Source: Cytophagales bacterium
GTDB lineage: Bacteria; Bacteroidota; Bacteroidia; Cytophagales; UBA9547
Reading direction: 5' to 3'
Length of the DNA: 64,000 nt
Assembly (NCBI GenBank): GCA_013297755.1
Contig: JAAFIH010000012.1
Location: 48,125 to 112,124 of the forward strand
The position numbers were made by a program, and so were the translations under genes. This document shows positions 28,421 through 36,536 of the stretch, in pieces; the first letter of the stretch is position 1; every line of letters starts with the position of its first letter. The notes below the pieces were generated by a model. That model was not told where the DNA came from. It did no database searches and saw only the letters and a list, made by a program, of their open reading frames with translations.

Positions 28421-28707
28421 CTAAAAATATTATCAACGCCTCTTTAATTGGGTTGGGGACAGTTTTAAATTTAAAATTAGATTATTCAAAAGACTATGTT
28501 TAAGTAGTTTTTTTATAATAATAATAATAATAACTTATATGTCAATGTCGTTTACGTAAGATTCCTATTAACTTTCTCCTTTGGAGAAAGACTAATATTG
28601 AGGCAATATAAAATTCTTATGAAAACAACTTTGACTTAGAAATCTTAAATTTATTTATTAGGATAAATACAACGAATACTATATATAAACCATTAATTAT
28701 AAAAAAA
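28421..28707. other. Leader of the alpha-E gene with a partial family C element
   Basis: No gene is seen. CAATGTCGTTTACGTAA at 28543-28559 and a CTTTCTCCTTTGGAGAAAG palindrome match one end and the core of the family C MITE-like element; the other end is missing. A short ATA/ATT trinucleotide run lies at about 28515-28533. Confidence 0.45.
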
Positions 28708-29658
28708 GTGTTATCAAGAATTGCAAATAGTTTGTTTTGGATGGGTCGTTACCTAGAACGTGGAGAGCATTTGGCAAGATATGCAAAAGTACACTATTTT
28801 TCGGCTTTAGATGCTCCACAAGCTCAAAACAAAGAAGAGTTACTGAGTTCAATCCTCAATAATGCAGGTTTAGATCATTTATATTTTAAAGATTATGATA
28901 AAATATCTGAATTAAATGTATTGTTTTATGTGCTTTTGGATGTCAAAAACCCATATAGCATCATCAATACAATCAATTATGCACGTGAAAATGCTCGTGG
29001 AGCACGTGATTCTATTTCTACTGAACTATGGATGGCCATCAACCAGTATTATCATTTTGGTAAAGAAATTGCTTATAAACCATTTATATCAACCAATACA
29101 TACGACTTTACCAATGAAGTCATGGAATATAGTGCCCAAATCAAAGGTCTAATTGACAATACCATGGTCCACAATCATGCTTGGAATTTGGTAAGTTTGG
29201 GTATTCATATCGAAAGAACTATACAAGTTTTGAGAATAATAAGCACAAAATTAGAAGATATAAACAACATAAAAACGAGCGATGTTTCCAAAGCGATAGA
29301 GAGTTATCAATGGCCAATTTTGCTAAAAAGTGCCGAATCTTTTGATATGTGCAATAGAATTTATAAATCTACACCAACTCAAAACAATACTTTAGAATTT
29401 TTGATTTTAAACCAAGAATTTCCTAAGTCAGTTATGTATAATGTAAGTAAATCTTACAAACATTTGTCTAAATTGATGACCGTAAAAAATAAATCAAAAA
29501 ATCAAATACTATTTGATGTTGGAAAATTGATGTATGAATTAAAATATACAAAAATAGAAGATATTACTAAATCTAATGCCATAAATTTTGTAGATGATAC
29601 CCTAAAAGTAGCCAATACAATCGTTATGGAATTTGAAAAAGAATATCTTAGTTACTAA
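28708..29658 (+). CDS. Alpha-E domain protein (partner of ATP-grasp type 2)
   Basis: A 316-residue all-helical protein of the alpha-E (DUF403) family. The start codon is GTG at 28708, giving MLSRIANSLFWMGRYLERGE, exactly the conserved family N-terminus (MLSR-A-S-LYWM-RY-ERAE). Other family segments are NARENARGARDSISTELW and HAWNLVSLGIHIERT. Alpha-E proteins act with circularly permuted ATP-grasp proteins in predicted peptide-modifying systems, sometimes with a transglutaminase or proteasome-like peptidase. Only the ATP-grasp gene (upstream, past 1.2 kb of repeats) and a 98-residue protein (49 bases downstream) are near it. Confidence 0.88.
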   Translation: MLSRIANSLFWMGRYLERGEHLARYAKVHYFSALDAPQAQNKEELLSSILNNAGLDHLYFKDYDKISELNVLFYVLLDVKNPYSIINTINYARENARGARDSISTELWMAINQYYHFGKEIAYKPFISTNTYDFTNEVMEYSAQIKGLIDNTMVHNHAWNLVSLGIHIERTIQVLRIISTKLEDINNIKTSDVSKAIESYQWPILLKSAESFDMCNRIYKSTPTQNNTLEFLILNQEFPKSVMYNVSKSYKHLSKLMTVKNKSKNQILFDVGKLMYELKYTKIEDITKSNAINFVDDTLKVANTIVMEFEKEYLSY

Positions 29659-29706
29659 AGAATTACTTTTTGGGACACTTTACGTATACATTATAAAATT
29701 ACTACT

Positions 29707-30003
29707 ATGGGACAGTTTATGGTAAATATCAACCTGCCTGAAGATATTGATGACAATTTTGAATCGCTCATACCTGATCATCGATTATTTATAGACCAAT
29801 TGATGAATCAAGGTACTATCAGTACTTACAGTCTTTCGGCCGATCGCAGTAGATTGTGGATTAGTTTTAATTGTCGTAACGAAAGAGAAGTAGCCAAGCA
29901 CATCAATAATTTTCCGATTATAGATTATATAACTTACGAAATTGCGCCATTACTTTTTCATAATACCTCTCAAATCTTATTTCCATCAATTTCATTAAAT
30001 TGA
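29707..30003 (+). CDS. Small cytoplasmic protein, ferredoxin-like alpha/beta fold likely; function unknown
   Basis: Ninety-eight residues, MGQFMVNINLPEDIDDNF..., without a signal peptide or membrane segment. The pattern (strand FMVNINLP, helix HRLFIDQLMNQG, strands STYSLSADRSRLWISFN, helix EREVAKHINNFP, strand IDYITYEIAPL) resembles the dimeric alpha/beta-barrel class, near the muconolactone isomerase-like/YCII-like proteins, but no catalytic residue can be pointed to. It follows the alpha-E gene by 48 bases on the same strand and could be co-transcribed with it. Family assignment is inference from the pattern only. Confidence 0.6.
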   Translation: MGQFMVNINLPEDIDDNFESLIPDHRLFIDQLMNQGTISTYSLSADRSRLWISFNCRNEREVAKHINNFPIIDYITYEIAPLLFHNTSQILFPSISLN

Positions 30004-30116
30004 TTTTAAGCTGTTTTTTTATTTTTTTTTATATTGATGAGAAAAAATAATAATCTAAAATATGAAATTTAAAAAAAATAGTGTTAGTTTGATTTTCAGA
30101 AAGACAAAAAATCAAA

Positions 30117-30458
30117 ATGAATAAAATATGTATAGGGGTTAGTTTTTTTTTATTTTTCAATACTGCATCAGCTCAAATAGTTGGCAAAGTTGATCATTGT
30201 AAGATTTTTGGAAAAATTTTTGTAGTTGATTTTGTACAACAAGCAGATTATAGGGTATTTGAAGAAGACACAGAGGCTTTTGCTAATGTTGTTATTTTTA
30301 AGCAAGAAAACAGATTTTATGCAGATAAAACTGGCCAATGGTTTTTTACAAAAAATAAAGCTGAGGCCGATTTTTGGATTTATTTTACTGAAACAAAAGG
30401 CCAATCTGATTTTACAATAGCATACACCCCAACCGAAAGTTTTGCTGGATGTAAATAA
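30117..30458 (+). CDS. Small secreted DUF6150-like protein (7-1 septoil knot type)
   Basis: A 113-residue protein with a signal peptide (MNKICIGVSFFLFFNTASAQ). The mature part is a series of short beta repeats, each with Ala-Asp or a similar turn: FVVDFVQQADYRVFEED, FANVVIFKQENRFYAD, WFFTKNKAEADFWIYFTE, QSDFTIAYTP. That repeating VxxxxxADxxVY pattern is the signature I associate with DUF6150, a family reported to fold as a deeply knotted (7-1) small protein. Two cysteines, near the start (DHCKIF) and the end (AGCK) of the mature chain, could close it with a disulphide. Function is unknown. Alone; 30 bases before prmA on the same strand, so co-transcription is possible. Confidence 0.6.
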   Translation: MNKICIGVSFFLFFNTASAQIVGKVDHCKIFGKIFVVDFVQQADYRVFEEDTEAFANVVIFKQENRFYADKTGQWFFTKNKAEADFWIYFTETKGQSDFTIAYTPTESFAGCK

Positions 30459-30487
30459 TTTTTTATTTATCTTTTGATTACTTATTT

Positions 30488-31345
30488 ATGATTTCTTACC
30501 TTCAAGTAGATGTTGATTGCGAACCTCATTGTGTTGAACTGCTCATTGCAGAAATGTCTAATCTTGGATATGATTCATTTTGGGAAAAAGAAAACAATGG
30601 TTTTGCAGCTTATATTGATTCAAATGAATTTAAGACTTCTATTTTGGATGATTTGATTGCAAGATATTTTGAAATAAATACCAAAAAAATAGCTTATCAG
30701 GTATCAAAGATGGAACAGAAAAATTGGAATCAAGAATGGGAACGAAATTTTGAGCCAATTATCATCGACAATCAATGTTTTGTGAGAGCTACTTTTCATG
30801 CACCTCATCCAAATATTCCTTTTGAAATTATTATAGATCCTAAAATGTCGTTTGGCACTGGCCACCACGCTACTACTAGCATGATGTTGAGGCATATTTT
30901 AAAAAATACTTTCATTGGTAAATCGGCAATGGATGTGGGTTGTGGCACAGGCATACTATCTATTGCAGCTAGCAAACTGGGCGCCAATCAGGTAATTGGT
31001 TTTGATATTGAAGACTGGACAGTCGAAAATGCTAAAGAAAATAAGTTACTGAATAATATAAAAAGTGATATTCAATTTTTTGAATGTACCATTCAATCTG
31101 TACCTATAAATACGCAAACATTTGATTATATTTTTGCTAATATAAATCGAAATGTGTTACTCGAGGAGCTAAAATGGTATGTCAATTACATGAATGAAAA
31201 TTCAAAACTTATCATCAGCGGTTTTTATAATGAAGACCAAGAATTGATAGACGCTGAGGCCACTAAAATTGGTTTAGAAAAAACCGAAAAGCTAATAGAT
31301 ACAAACTGGTGTTCGATTGTGTATAAACAAAAAATGGCAAACTAA
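30488..31345 (+). CDS. prmA: Ribosomal protein L11 methyltransferase
   Basis: A 285-residue SAM-dependent enzyme that trimethylates several amino groups of ribosomal protein L11. The N-terminal substrate-recognition domain (about 1-75) is followed by QEWERNFEPI, DPKMSFGTGHHATT (a PrmA hallmark) and the SAM motif MDVGCGTGILSIAA (D149-V-G-C-G-T-G), then FDYIFANINRNVLL. Length is normal. The last codons and the stop are also the template for the 3' end of the SRP RNA on the opposite strand. Confidence 0.95.
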   Translation: MISYLQVDVDCEPHCVELLIAEMSNLGYDSFWEKENNGFAAYIDSNEFKTSILDDLIARYFEINTKKIAYQVSKMEQKNWNQEWERNFEPIIIDNQCFVRATFHAPHPNIPFEIIIDPKMSFGTGHHATTSMMLRHILKNTFIGKSAMDVGCGTGILSIAASKLGANQVIGFDIEDWTVENAKENKLLNNIKSDIQFFECTIQSVPINTQTFDYIFANINRNVLLEELKWYVNYMNENSKLIISGFYNEDQELIDAEATKIGLEKTEKLIDTNWCSIVYKQKMAN

Positions 31346-31425
31346 ATATCGCACCGCTACAACCATCTACCCTTGCTTCGATCAAGACCTGGGGGATTTG
31401 ACAGGAGCTGGTCGTACTAGCTTGC
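31336..31425 (-). ncRNA. ffs: Signal recognition particle RNA, small bacterial (4.5S) type
   Basis: About 90 nt. The conserved SRP core is visible on the minus strand: CCCAGGTC, tetraloop CTTG, then GATCGAAGCAAGGG, matching the CAGG...AGCA symmetric-loop pattern that binds Ffh. Outer helices are CGACCA/TGGTTG with CTA/TAG, and a closing helix GGCAAGCTA (5' end) / TAGTTTGCC (3' end) with one G-U pair. The closing helix is followed by ATTTTTTG, so it doubles as a terminator. Its 3' nine bases lie inside the prmA reading frame on the other strand. The 5' end fits the promoter 6 bases upstream. Assignment is from the core motif and fold, not from a covariance search. Confidence 0.82.
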
Positions 31426-31430
31426 CGATG

Positions 31431-31460
31431 CAAAAGTACAATTAAATATCAAACTTCCAA
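31431..31460 (-). promoter_or_regulatory. Promoter of the SRP RNA
   Basis: On the minus strand TTG (31460-31458), exactly 19 bases, then TACTTTTG (31438-31431), a full Bacteroidota promoter match. The predicted start, about six bases on, coincides with the first base of the SRP RNA closing helix (31425), so promoter and structure support each other. Confidence 0.75.
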
Positions 31461-31479
31461 CATTTTAAAATTAAAAAAT

Positions 31480-31516
31480 AAAAAAGGTTTTCAATTTTTG
31501 ATTGAAAACCTTTTTT
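31480..31516 (-). terminator. Terminator behind the DUF3137 gene
   Basis: A 16-bp perfect stem AAAAAAGGTTTTCAAT (31480-31495) / ATTGAAAACCTTTTTT (31501-31516), 15 bases past the DUF3137 stop on the minus strand. It insulates that gene from the SRP RNA promoter. Confidence 0.85.
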
Positions 31517-31531
31517 ATAAAATTTAAAAAC

Positions 31532-32437
31532 CTATTTACTTAGCTCTTTGGTTACTTGTTCTATAAAAATGATAGGGTAGAACAAATCATCAAAATATCC
31601 TTTAATTTTATCATAATTCATCATAGATTGAAAAAGAGTGGGTTCAAATAAATCTTCGTCATGGTATATAGCTATGTATAATCGATTGTCAGCAAAAGAA
31701 ATCATAAAATCATTGTCTATGCGTTCGTGCAATTGAGTAATGTGGTTTTTGATTTCTGGGGTTAAAATCTTATCAATATTCTCAGGGTTTTTAGTAATTT
31801 TAGTTTTAAATAATTTATTAAAACTTGCATCAGTACCTATGGGTGCTGCGTTTGGAAGTGGTAGTGTAGATGTTTTTAATACAAATTCGCACACAAAATC
31901 TTTTTTGAATTCGCCCAACATAAACAGACCTCTAAATTGATATTTACTGGCAGCTTCTTTTTTGTCGGCCTCAGATTTATATTCTGCCAAAAGTTCCGAA
32001 AATTCAAGCCTTACTTCATTAAGAACACCAGAAACATGATCATCTCCATAAATTAATGTGTTTTCGTTGTCAAAAAACTTAGCATTATCGTATTCTACAT
32101 CATCTACTTTTTGTAAATTATCGTAATCTAATGTGGGGTTGATATATTTTATTATTTTTCCAATAATCTTACGTTTAAAATTTTTATAAAATAGTGTATC
32201 TCCAAAAAGCCTATTGATATAAATAGGACACCCAAAAAGCAAAGCCATAGCTGGTATCAAAAACAATTCGTTGTAATATGTTCGCCAGATGTAAATGCAA
32301 ATTGGTACTATGATTATGGGTAAAACGATACATAAAATTATTTTTGTAACTATACTTTTACGTTCTTTTTCGGTATAAGTCAGCGATTGTGTCAGATCTG
32401 ATTTATAAAAATGCCTAAAATTTTGTTCTCTATTCAT
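31532..32437 (-). CDS. DUF3137 membrane protein
   Basis: A 301-residue protein with two membrane segments near the N-terminus (about residues 32-50, IILCIVLPIIIVPICIYIW, and 57-72, FLIPAMALLFGCPIYI), followed by a cytoplasmic domain. The segments VLNEVRLEFSELLAEYK, FRGLFMLGEFKKDFV, FMISFADNRLYIAI and the YYDDLF-like GYFDDLFYPI tail fit DUF3137. No function is established for the family. Single gene with its own terminator, divergent from the ABC exporter downstream. Confidence 0.75.
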   Translation of the reverse strand: MNREQNFRHFYKSDLTQSLTYTEKERKSIVTKIILCIVLPIIIVPICIYIWRTYYNELFLIPAMALLFGCPIYINRLFGDTLFYKNFKRKIIGKIIKYINPTLDYDNLQKVDDVEYDNAKFFDNENTLIYGDDHVSGVLNEVRLEFSELLAEYKSEADKKEAASKYQFRGLFMLGEFKKDFVCEFVLKTSTLPLPNAAPIGTDASFNKLFKTKITKNPENIDKILTPEIKNHITQLHERIDNDFMISFADNRLYIAIYHDEDLFEPTLFQSMMNYDKIKGYFDDLFYPIIFIEQVTKELSK

Positions 32438-32571
32438 TGTAATTGAAATTTAGTTTATAAATAACTATGATGTAAGATATTAAACAAATATAAATCTATC
32501 TTTTGAGAAACAAAAAAAACTTGCAACTAATTTTACAAATAATATAAAACTAAGGTTAATTTTGTGATTAT

Positions 32572-34374
32572 ATGGCAAACAAGTTTGAAAATAGAAGAAT
32601 TGTAGAAGATGTTGATAAGAAAAAAATTACAATTCAGAGGTTAAGTTCTACAAAAGTATTTTGGCGTTTTATAAAACCATACAAATTTTTGTTTGTATTT
32701 GGTCTTATTTTTTTGGTTTTATCGAGTTCTACCATGTTAGTTTTTCCATTTTTTATGGGCAAATTGGTAGATTCTGCGTTGTTAAAACCTCAATCTGATA
32801 GTTATTTTAGCATCAATACAATCACAATATTACTTTTTGTAGTTTTAGTATTTCAATCATTGTTTTCGTTTTTGAGGATTTATTTTTTTACTAAAATTAG
32901 CGAATCTGCGGTTGCTGATATAAGGCAGGCTTTGTTTGAAAGGCTTATTCGACTGCCTATGTATTTTTTTGAAAAAAATCGTGTAGGCGATATCAATAGT
33001 AGACTTTCGGCCGATGTTTCTCAAATAGCTGATGTGCTTTCTTTTGCACTTGCCGAGTTTTTTAGGGGCATTTCTGTACTGATTGTAGGCTCTATTATTT
33101 TGCTTTTTACTTCTACAAAACTTACTCTTTTTATGCTACTTACGTTTCCTTTGATAATTGTTTCTGCCATATTTTTTGGAAAATATATTCGTAAACAATC
33201 AAAATTTACGCAAGACCAGTTGGCCAGTTCTAGCATAATTGTAGAGGAATCGCTCCAAAATATAGCCACCATCAAAAGTTTTACCAACGAGGAATACGAA
33301 ACCCAACGCTACCAATCTAGTTTGTCAAAAGTAGTAGAAAGTGCCCTCAAAACTGCTCGAAATAGAGGTTTATTTATATCTTTTGTCATTTTTACGGTCT
33401 TTGGCGGCATAGTTTTAGTGATGTGGTATGGTGCCAATTTAGTCAGTGCAGGCTTGATTTCTGTTGGAGATCTTACTTCTTTTATTCTTTATACTTCTTT
33501 TATTGGAGCTTCTGTTGCTGGTCTTGGTGATTTGTATGGACAGCTACAAAAAACCATTGGTGCATCAGAAAGGATTAGGGAATTGCTATATGAAAACACT
33601 GAAATGTTACCAAACCAACAAAATTTTAAAGAACCAATTTTTGGAAATATTGTAGCTAATAATCTTTGTTTTTCATATCCATCACGCAAAGATGTAAATG
33701 TAATAAAAAATATTAATTTTAATATTAAAGCTGGTCAAAAAGTAGCTTTTGTTGGCAAAAGTGGTGCTGGCAAATCTACTTTAGCTCAGTTATTGATGCG
33801 TTTTCATACAATAGATGCTGGTTTTATATCAATTGATAATCATCACATTGAAGAATATGATTTGTATTATCTAAGAGCAAATATTGGTGTAGTGCCACAA
33901 GAAATTTTACTTTTTGGTGGAACCATACGTGAAAACATAGCTTATGGCAATGTTTTGGCCTCAGAAAGTGAAATTACAGAAGCCGCTAATTTAGCTTACG
34001 CATCCGAATTTATTACTAAATTGCCTGAAGGGCTTGATACCATAGTAGGGGAGCGTGGCATAAAATTATCTGGCGGCCAACGCCAACGAATTGCTATTGC
34101 AAGAGCCATTCTCAAAAATCCACCTATTTTAATTTTAGACGAGGCCACAAGTGCATTAGATAGCAACTCCGAAACTATAGTACAAAGGGCATTACAAAAC
34201 TTGATGAAAAACCGAACTACTATTATTATTGCTCATCGTTTATCAACAATACAAGATGCTGATTGTATTTATGTGTTAAAAGAAGGCCAAATAGTTGAAT
34301 GTGGCTCACATGAAGAGCTTTTACAAAATCCCAATTCAGATTATTCATTATTATATATCAATCAAATGTCGTAA
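32572..34374 (+). CDS. ABC exporter, fused membrane and ATPase domains
   Basis: A 600-residue half-transporter. Six membrane helices lie between about residues 35 and 320, with the coupling region RMASE... replaced by ESAVADIRQALFERLIRLP and FFEKNRVGDINSRLSADV, typical of MsbA/lipid and multidrug exporters. The ATPase half has Walker A GKSGAGKST (about 395-403), Q-loop VVPQEILLF, signature LSGGQRQR (about 500), Walker B ILILDEATSALD (about 522-533) and H-loop AHRLST (about 554). It works as a dimer in the inner membrane. The substrate cannot be told from sequence; no outer-membrane or fusion partner is adjacent. Confidence 0.93.
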   Translation: MANKFENRRIVEDVDKKKITIQRLSSTKVFWRFIKPYKFLFVFGLIFLVLSSSTMLVFPFFMGKLVDSALLKPQSDSYFSINTITILLFVVLVFQSLFSFLRIYFFTKISESAVADIRQALFERLIRLPMYFFEKNRVGDINSRLSADVSQIADVLSFALAEFFRGISVLIVGSIILLFTSTKLTLFMLLTFPLIIVSAIFFGKYIRKQSKFTQDQLASSSIIVEESLQNIATIKSFTNEEYETQRYQSSLSKVVESALKTARNRGLFISFVIFTVFGGIVLVMWYGANLVSAGLISVGDLTSFILYTSFIGASVAGLGDLYGQLQKTIGASERIRELLYENTEMLPNQQNFKEPIFGNIVANNLCFSYPSRKDVNVIKNINFNIKAGQKVAFVGKSGAGKSTLAQLLMRFHTIDAGFISIDNHHIEEYDLYYLRANIGVVPQEILLFGGTIRENIAYGNVLASESEITEAANLAYASEFITKLPEGLDTIVGERGIKLSGGQRQRIAIARAILKNPPILILDEATSALDSNSETIVQRALQNLMKNRTTIIIAHRLSTIQDADCIYVLKEGQIVECGSHEELLQNPNSDYSLLYINQMS

Positions 34375-34462
34375 ATATGAGTAATAAAATTTACTTATTA
34401 TTTATAATTATTTATTGAATTATTATTTTATATTTGTTTTTTTATTACTAATATTCTATCAA

Positions 34463-34816
34463 ATGTTACAAATTGAGATTCTTAAAAATGATTTATCTAT
34501 GACAGATGTAGAAATTTGTGATTTTTTTGCACTGTTGAAAGTTACTTTTGCTGACAATATACATGAATTGACTGTCTCTATTAAAAATAATGACATGGAG
34601 AAAACAAAGCTACATGCTCATAAATTGATTGCTAGTTTAAATTGCATAAACGAGTTTGAACTGGCTCAAAAATTCAAAGAAATGGAAATTCTTACTTTGG
34701 ACTTTAAAAATATTAAAAAAATAAAAATTTTATACAAACATTGTAATACTAAAATTAACCTTATCATTAAAGAAATTCTTGCATTTGAAAATTCAATTAA
34801 AACTTTTCATATTTAA
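34463..34816 (+). CDS. Small Hpt-like helical protein
   Basis: 117 residues if started at the ATG at 34463; an in-frame TTG at 34415 would add a hydrophobic stretch that looks like translated AT-rich leader. The helical sequence with KTKLHAHKLIASLNCINEFELAQKFKEME (given here only as positions about 44-70; key residues A-H-K-L, then G-less turn) resembles a histidine phosphotransfer domain, in which AHKLKGSS holds the phosphorylated His. The glycine after the motif is missing (ASLN), so phosphotransfer is not certain. No hybrid kinase is nearby. It sits between the exporter and rbfA on the same strand. Confidence 0.45.
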   Translation: MLQIEILKNDLSMTDVEICDFFALLKVTFADNIHELTVSIKNNDMEKTKLHAHKLIASLNCINEFELAQKFKEMEILTLDFKNIKKIKILYKHCNTKINLIIKEILAFENSIKTFHI

Positions 34817-34926
34817 TATCAAACCTATTATTATTACTAAATTTTTATTTTTACTTTTTTATTTTTTTACATTGATTCTGTTTTTTTAGATTTTTTTGAC
34901 TAATTTTGATTAAAATTGATACAGAA

Positions 34927-35286
34927 ATGGAAAGCAAAAGACAGTTGCAATACGCAAAATTGATTCAAAAAGAGCTTAGCGATATTTTTCAAAGAGATAG
35001 TCGCCATTTGTTTGGCAATGCTTTTATTACAGTTATTCGTACAGAAATAAGCCCAGATTTGAGTGTGGCCAAAACTTTTTTGAGTTTTATGTTGGTCGAT
35101 GATAAAGAGCAGATGTTGTTACTTATCAGAGAAAAAACCAAGGCCATTCGCCAAACTTTGGGATCTAAAATTAGAAACCAAGCAAGAATTGTACCAGAAT
35201 TGTTATTTTTTTTAGATGATTCAGCCGAATATGCCCTAAAAATGGATGCCATCATAAGTAAACTAACAATCCCAAAAGTAGACTAG
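34927..35286 (+). CDS. rbfA: 30S ribosome-binding factor A
   Basis: A 119-residue KH-like protein that helps mature the 16S rRNA 5' end. MESKRQLQYAKLIQKELSDI is the N-terminal helix, followed by ITVIRTEISPDLSVAKTFLSF, the conserved ISPDL-A strand segment, and VPELLFFLDDSAEYALKMDA, the standard RbfA ending with the D-S-x-E-x-A motif. The ATG at 34927 is preferred to a TTG 21 bases upstream. It is followed after 11-14 bases by a LolC/E-type permease, a pair often seen in Bacteroidota. Confidence 0.93.
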   Translation: MESKRQLQYAKLIQKELSDIFQRDSRHLFGNAFITVIRTEISPDLSVAKTFLSFMLVDDKEQMLLLIREKTKAIRQTLGSKIRNQARIVPELLFFLDDSAEYALKMDAIISKLTIPKVD

Positions 35287-35297
35287 TTTTGTCGAAA

Positions 35298-36527
35298 ATG
35301 ATGATTTCTGTTCCTTTTTTCATAGCTAAACGCTATTTTTTTTCAAAAAAAAACACTGGATTCATACATATTATTTCATGGATGTCTTTTTTGGGAGTAG
35401 CTCTAGGCACTGCAGCTCTTGTGATAGCCCTCTCTGTGTTTAATGGTCTCGAGGATTTGATAAGAGATATTTACGGTTCTTTCAATCCTGATATAAAAAT
35501 AGAATTGTTACAAGGAAAGTCTTTTGATAGTGATATATTCAAAAATCTAAAAATAGAAAATATATCTCCAAACGATAAGATTGTATATGTAATTGAAGAC
35601 AATGCTTTGGTAAGATATTTAGATAAGCAAGTAATAGTTAAAATCAAGGGACTTAGTAATAATTATGATTTTTCTCTAGCTCCATTAATGAATATCCAAC
35701 AAGGAGTTTCTACTTTGATGCAAGCCAAAAATGAATGTGCAGTGGTGGGGGTTGGTATTCAAAACAAGTTAGGATTTAACATTGATCATAATTATATCAA
35801 TTTGCAATGTTGGTATCCAAAATTAGAAAAAAATGTTCATTCTAATCCAATGGAGGCCTTTCAGACCGAAAATATAGGTGTAGTGGGTTCGTTTGCTCTC
35901 GAAAAATTATTAGATGACACCTACATATTGGTACCCTTAGCTTTTGCGGCCAGATTGATGAATTATGGCAATAGCGTAAATGCAGTTGAAATATTTTTAA
36001 AAGACAAAAGTACATGTAAAAAAGTCCAAAATGAACTTATCCAAAAATTTGAAAAAAAATTTAGTATCAAAAATGCCGACCAGCAAAATCAAAGTATGTT
36101 GCGAGCCATAGAGATTGAAAAGTTATTTATTTATGTGGTTTTCTGTTTTATTTTGGCGGTATGTTCGCTTAATATTTTCTTTTCGCTGTCCATGTTGGCT
36201 ATTGAAAAACGTAAAGATATTCGAACTTTGGTAGCTTTAGGTGCCGATGGTAAGTTTATTAAAAATATATTTTTGTTGAACGGGTATCTTATTGGTGTAG
36301 TTGGGGCTGTTTCTGGGCTTTTGCTGGGTTATTGTATTTGTTTTTTACAGCAAAATTTTGGGCTTATTTCTATGGGAACACAAACTGGGCTTGTCAATTA
36401 TTATCCAATTTCTTTGCGACTGACAGATTTTATTTTTACAGGTGTAGCTATTTTAATTATTACAAGTGTGATTTGCTATTTTCCTGCACAAAAAGCCAAA
36501 GATTTTGTTGATAAAAATTACGGATAA
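35298..36527 (+). CDS. FtsX/LolC-type ABC transporter permease
   Basis: About 410 residues with the four-helix MacB/LolC/FtsX layout: one membrane segment near the N-terminus (FIHIISWMSFLGVALGTAAL and on), a large periplasmic domain (about 60-270), then three membrane segments (IYVVFCFILAVCSLNIFFSL; LNGYLIGVVGAVSGLLLGYC; IFTGVAILIITSVICYF). FFIAKRYFFSKK at the N-terminus is typical of the LolC/LolE branch, which extracts lipoproteins from the inner membrane with LolD. No LolD ATPase is adjacent. Two ATGs (35298, 35301) are possible starts; a TTG at 35289 is less likely. Probably co-transcribed with rbfA. Confidence 0.83.
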   Translation: MMISVPFFIAKRYFFSKKNTGFIHIISWMSFLGVALGTAALVIALSVFNGLEDLIRDIYGSFNPDIKIELLQGKSFDSDIFKNLKIENISPNDKIVYVIEDNALVRYLDKQVIVKIKGLSNNYDFSLAPLMNIQQGVSTLMQAKNECAVVGVGIQNKLGFNIDHNYINLQCWYPKLEKNVHSNPMEAFQTENIGVVGSFALEKLLDDTYILVPLAFAARLMNYGNSVNAVEIFLKDKSTCKKVQNELIQKFEKKFSIKNADQQNQSMLRAIEIEKLFIYVVFCFILAVCSLNIFFSLSMLAIEKRKDIRTLVALGADGKFIKNIFLLNGYLIGVVGAVSGLLLGYCICFLQQNFGLISMGTQTGLVNYYPISLRLTDFIFTGVAILIITSVICYFPAQKAKDFVDKNYG

Positions 36528-36536
36528 ATTACTTTT

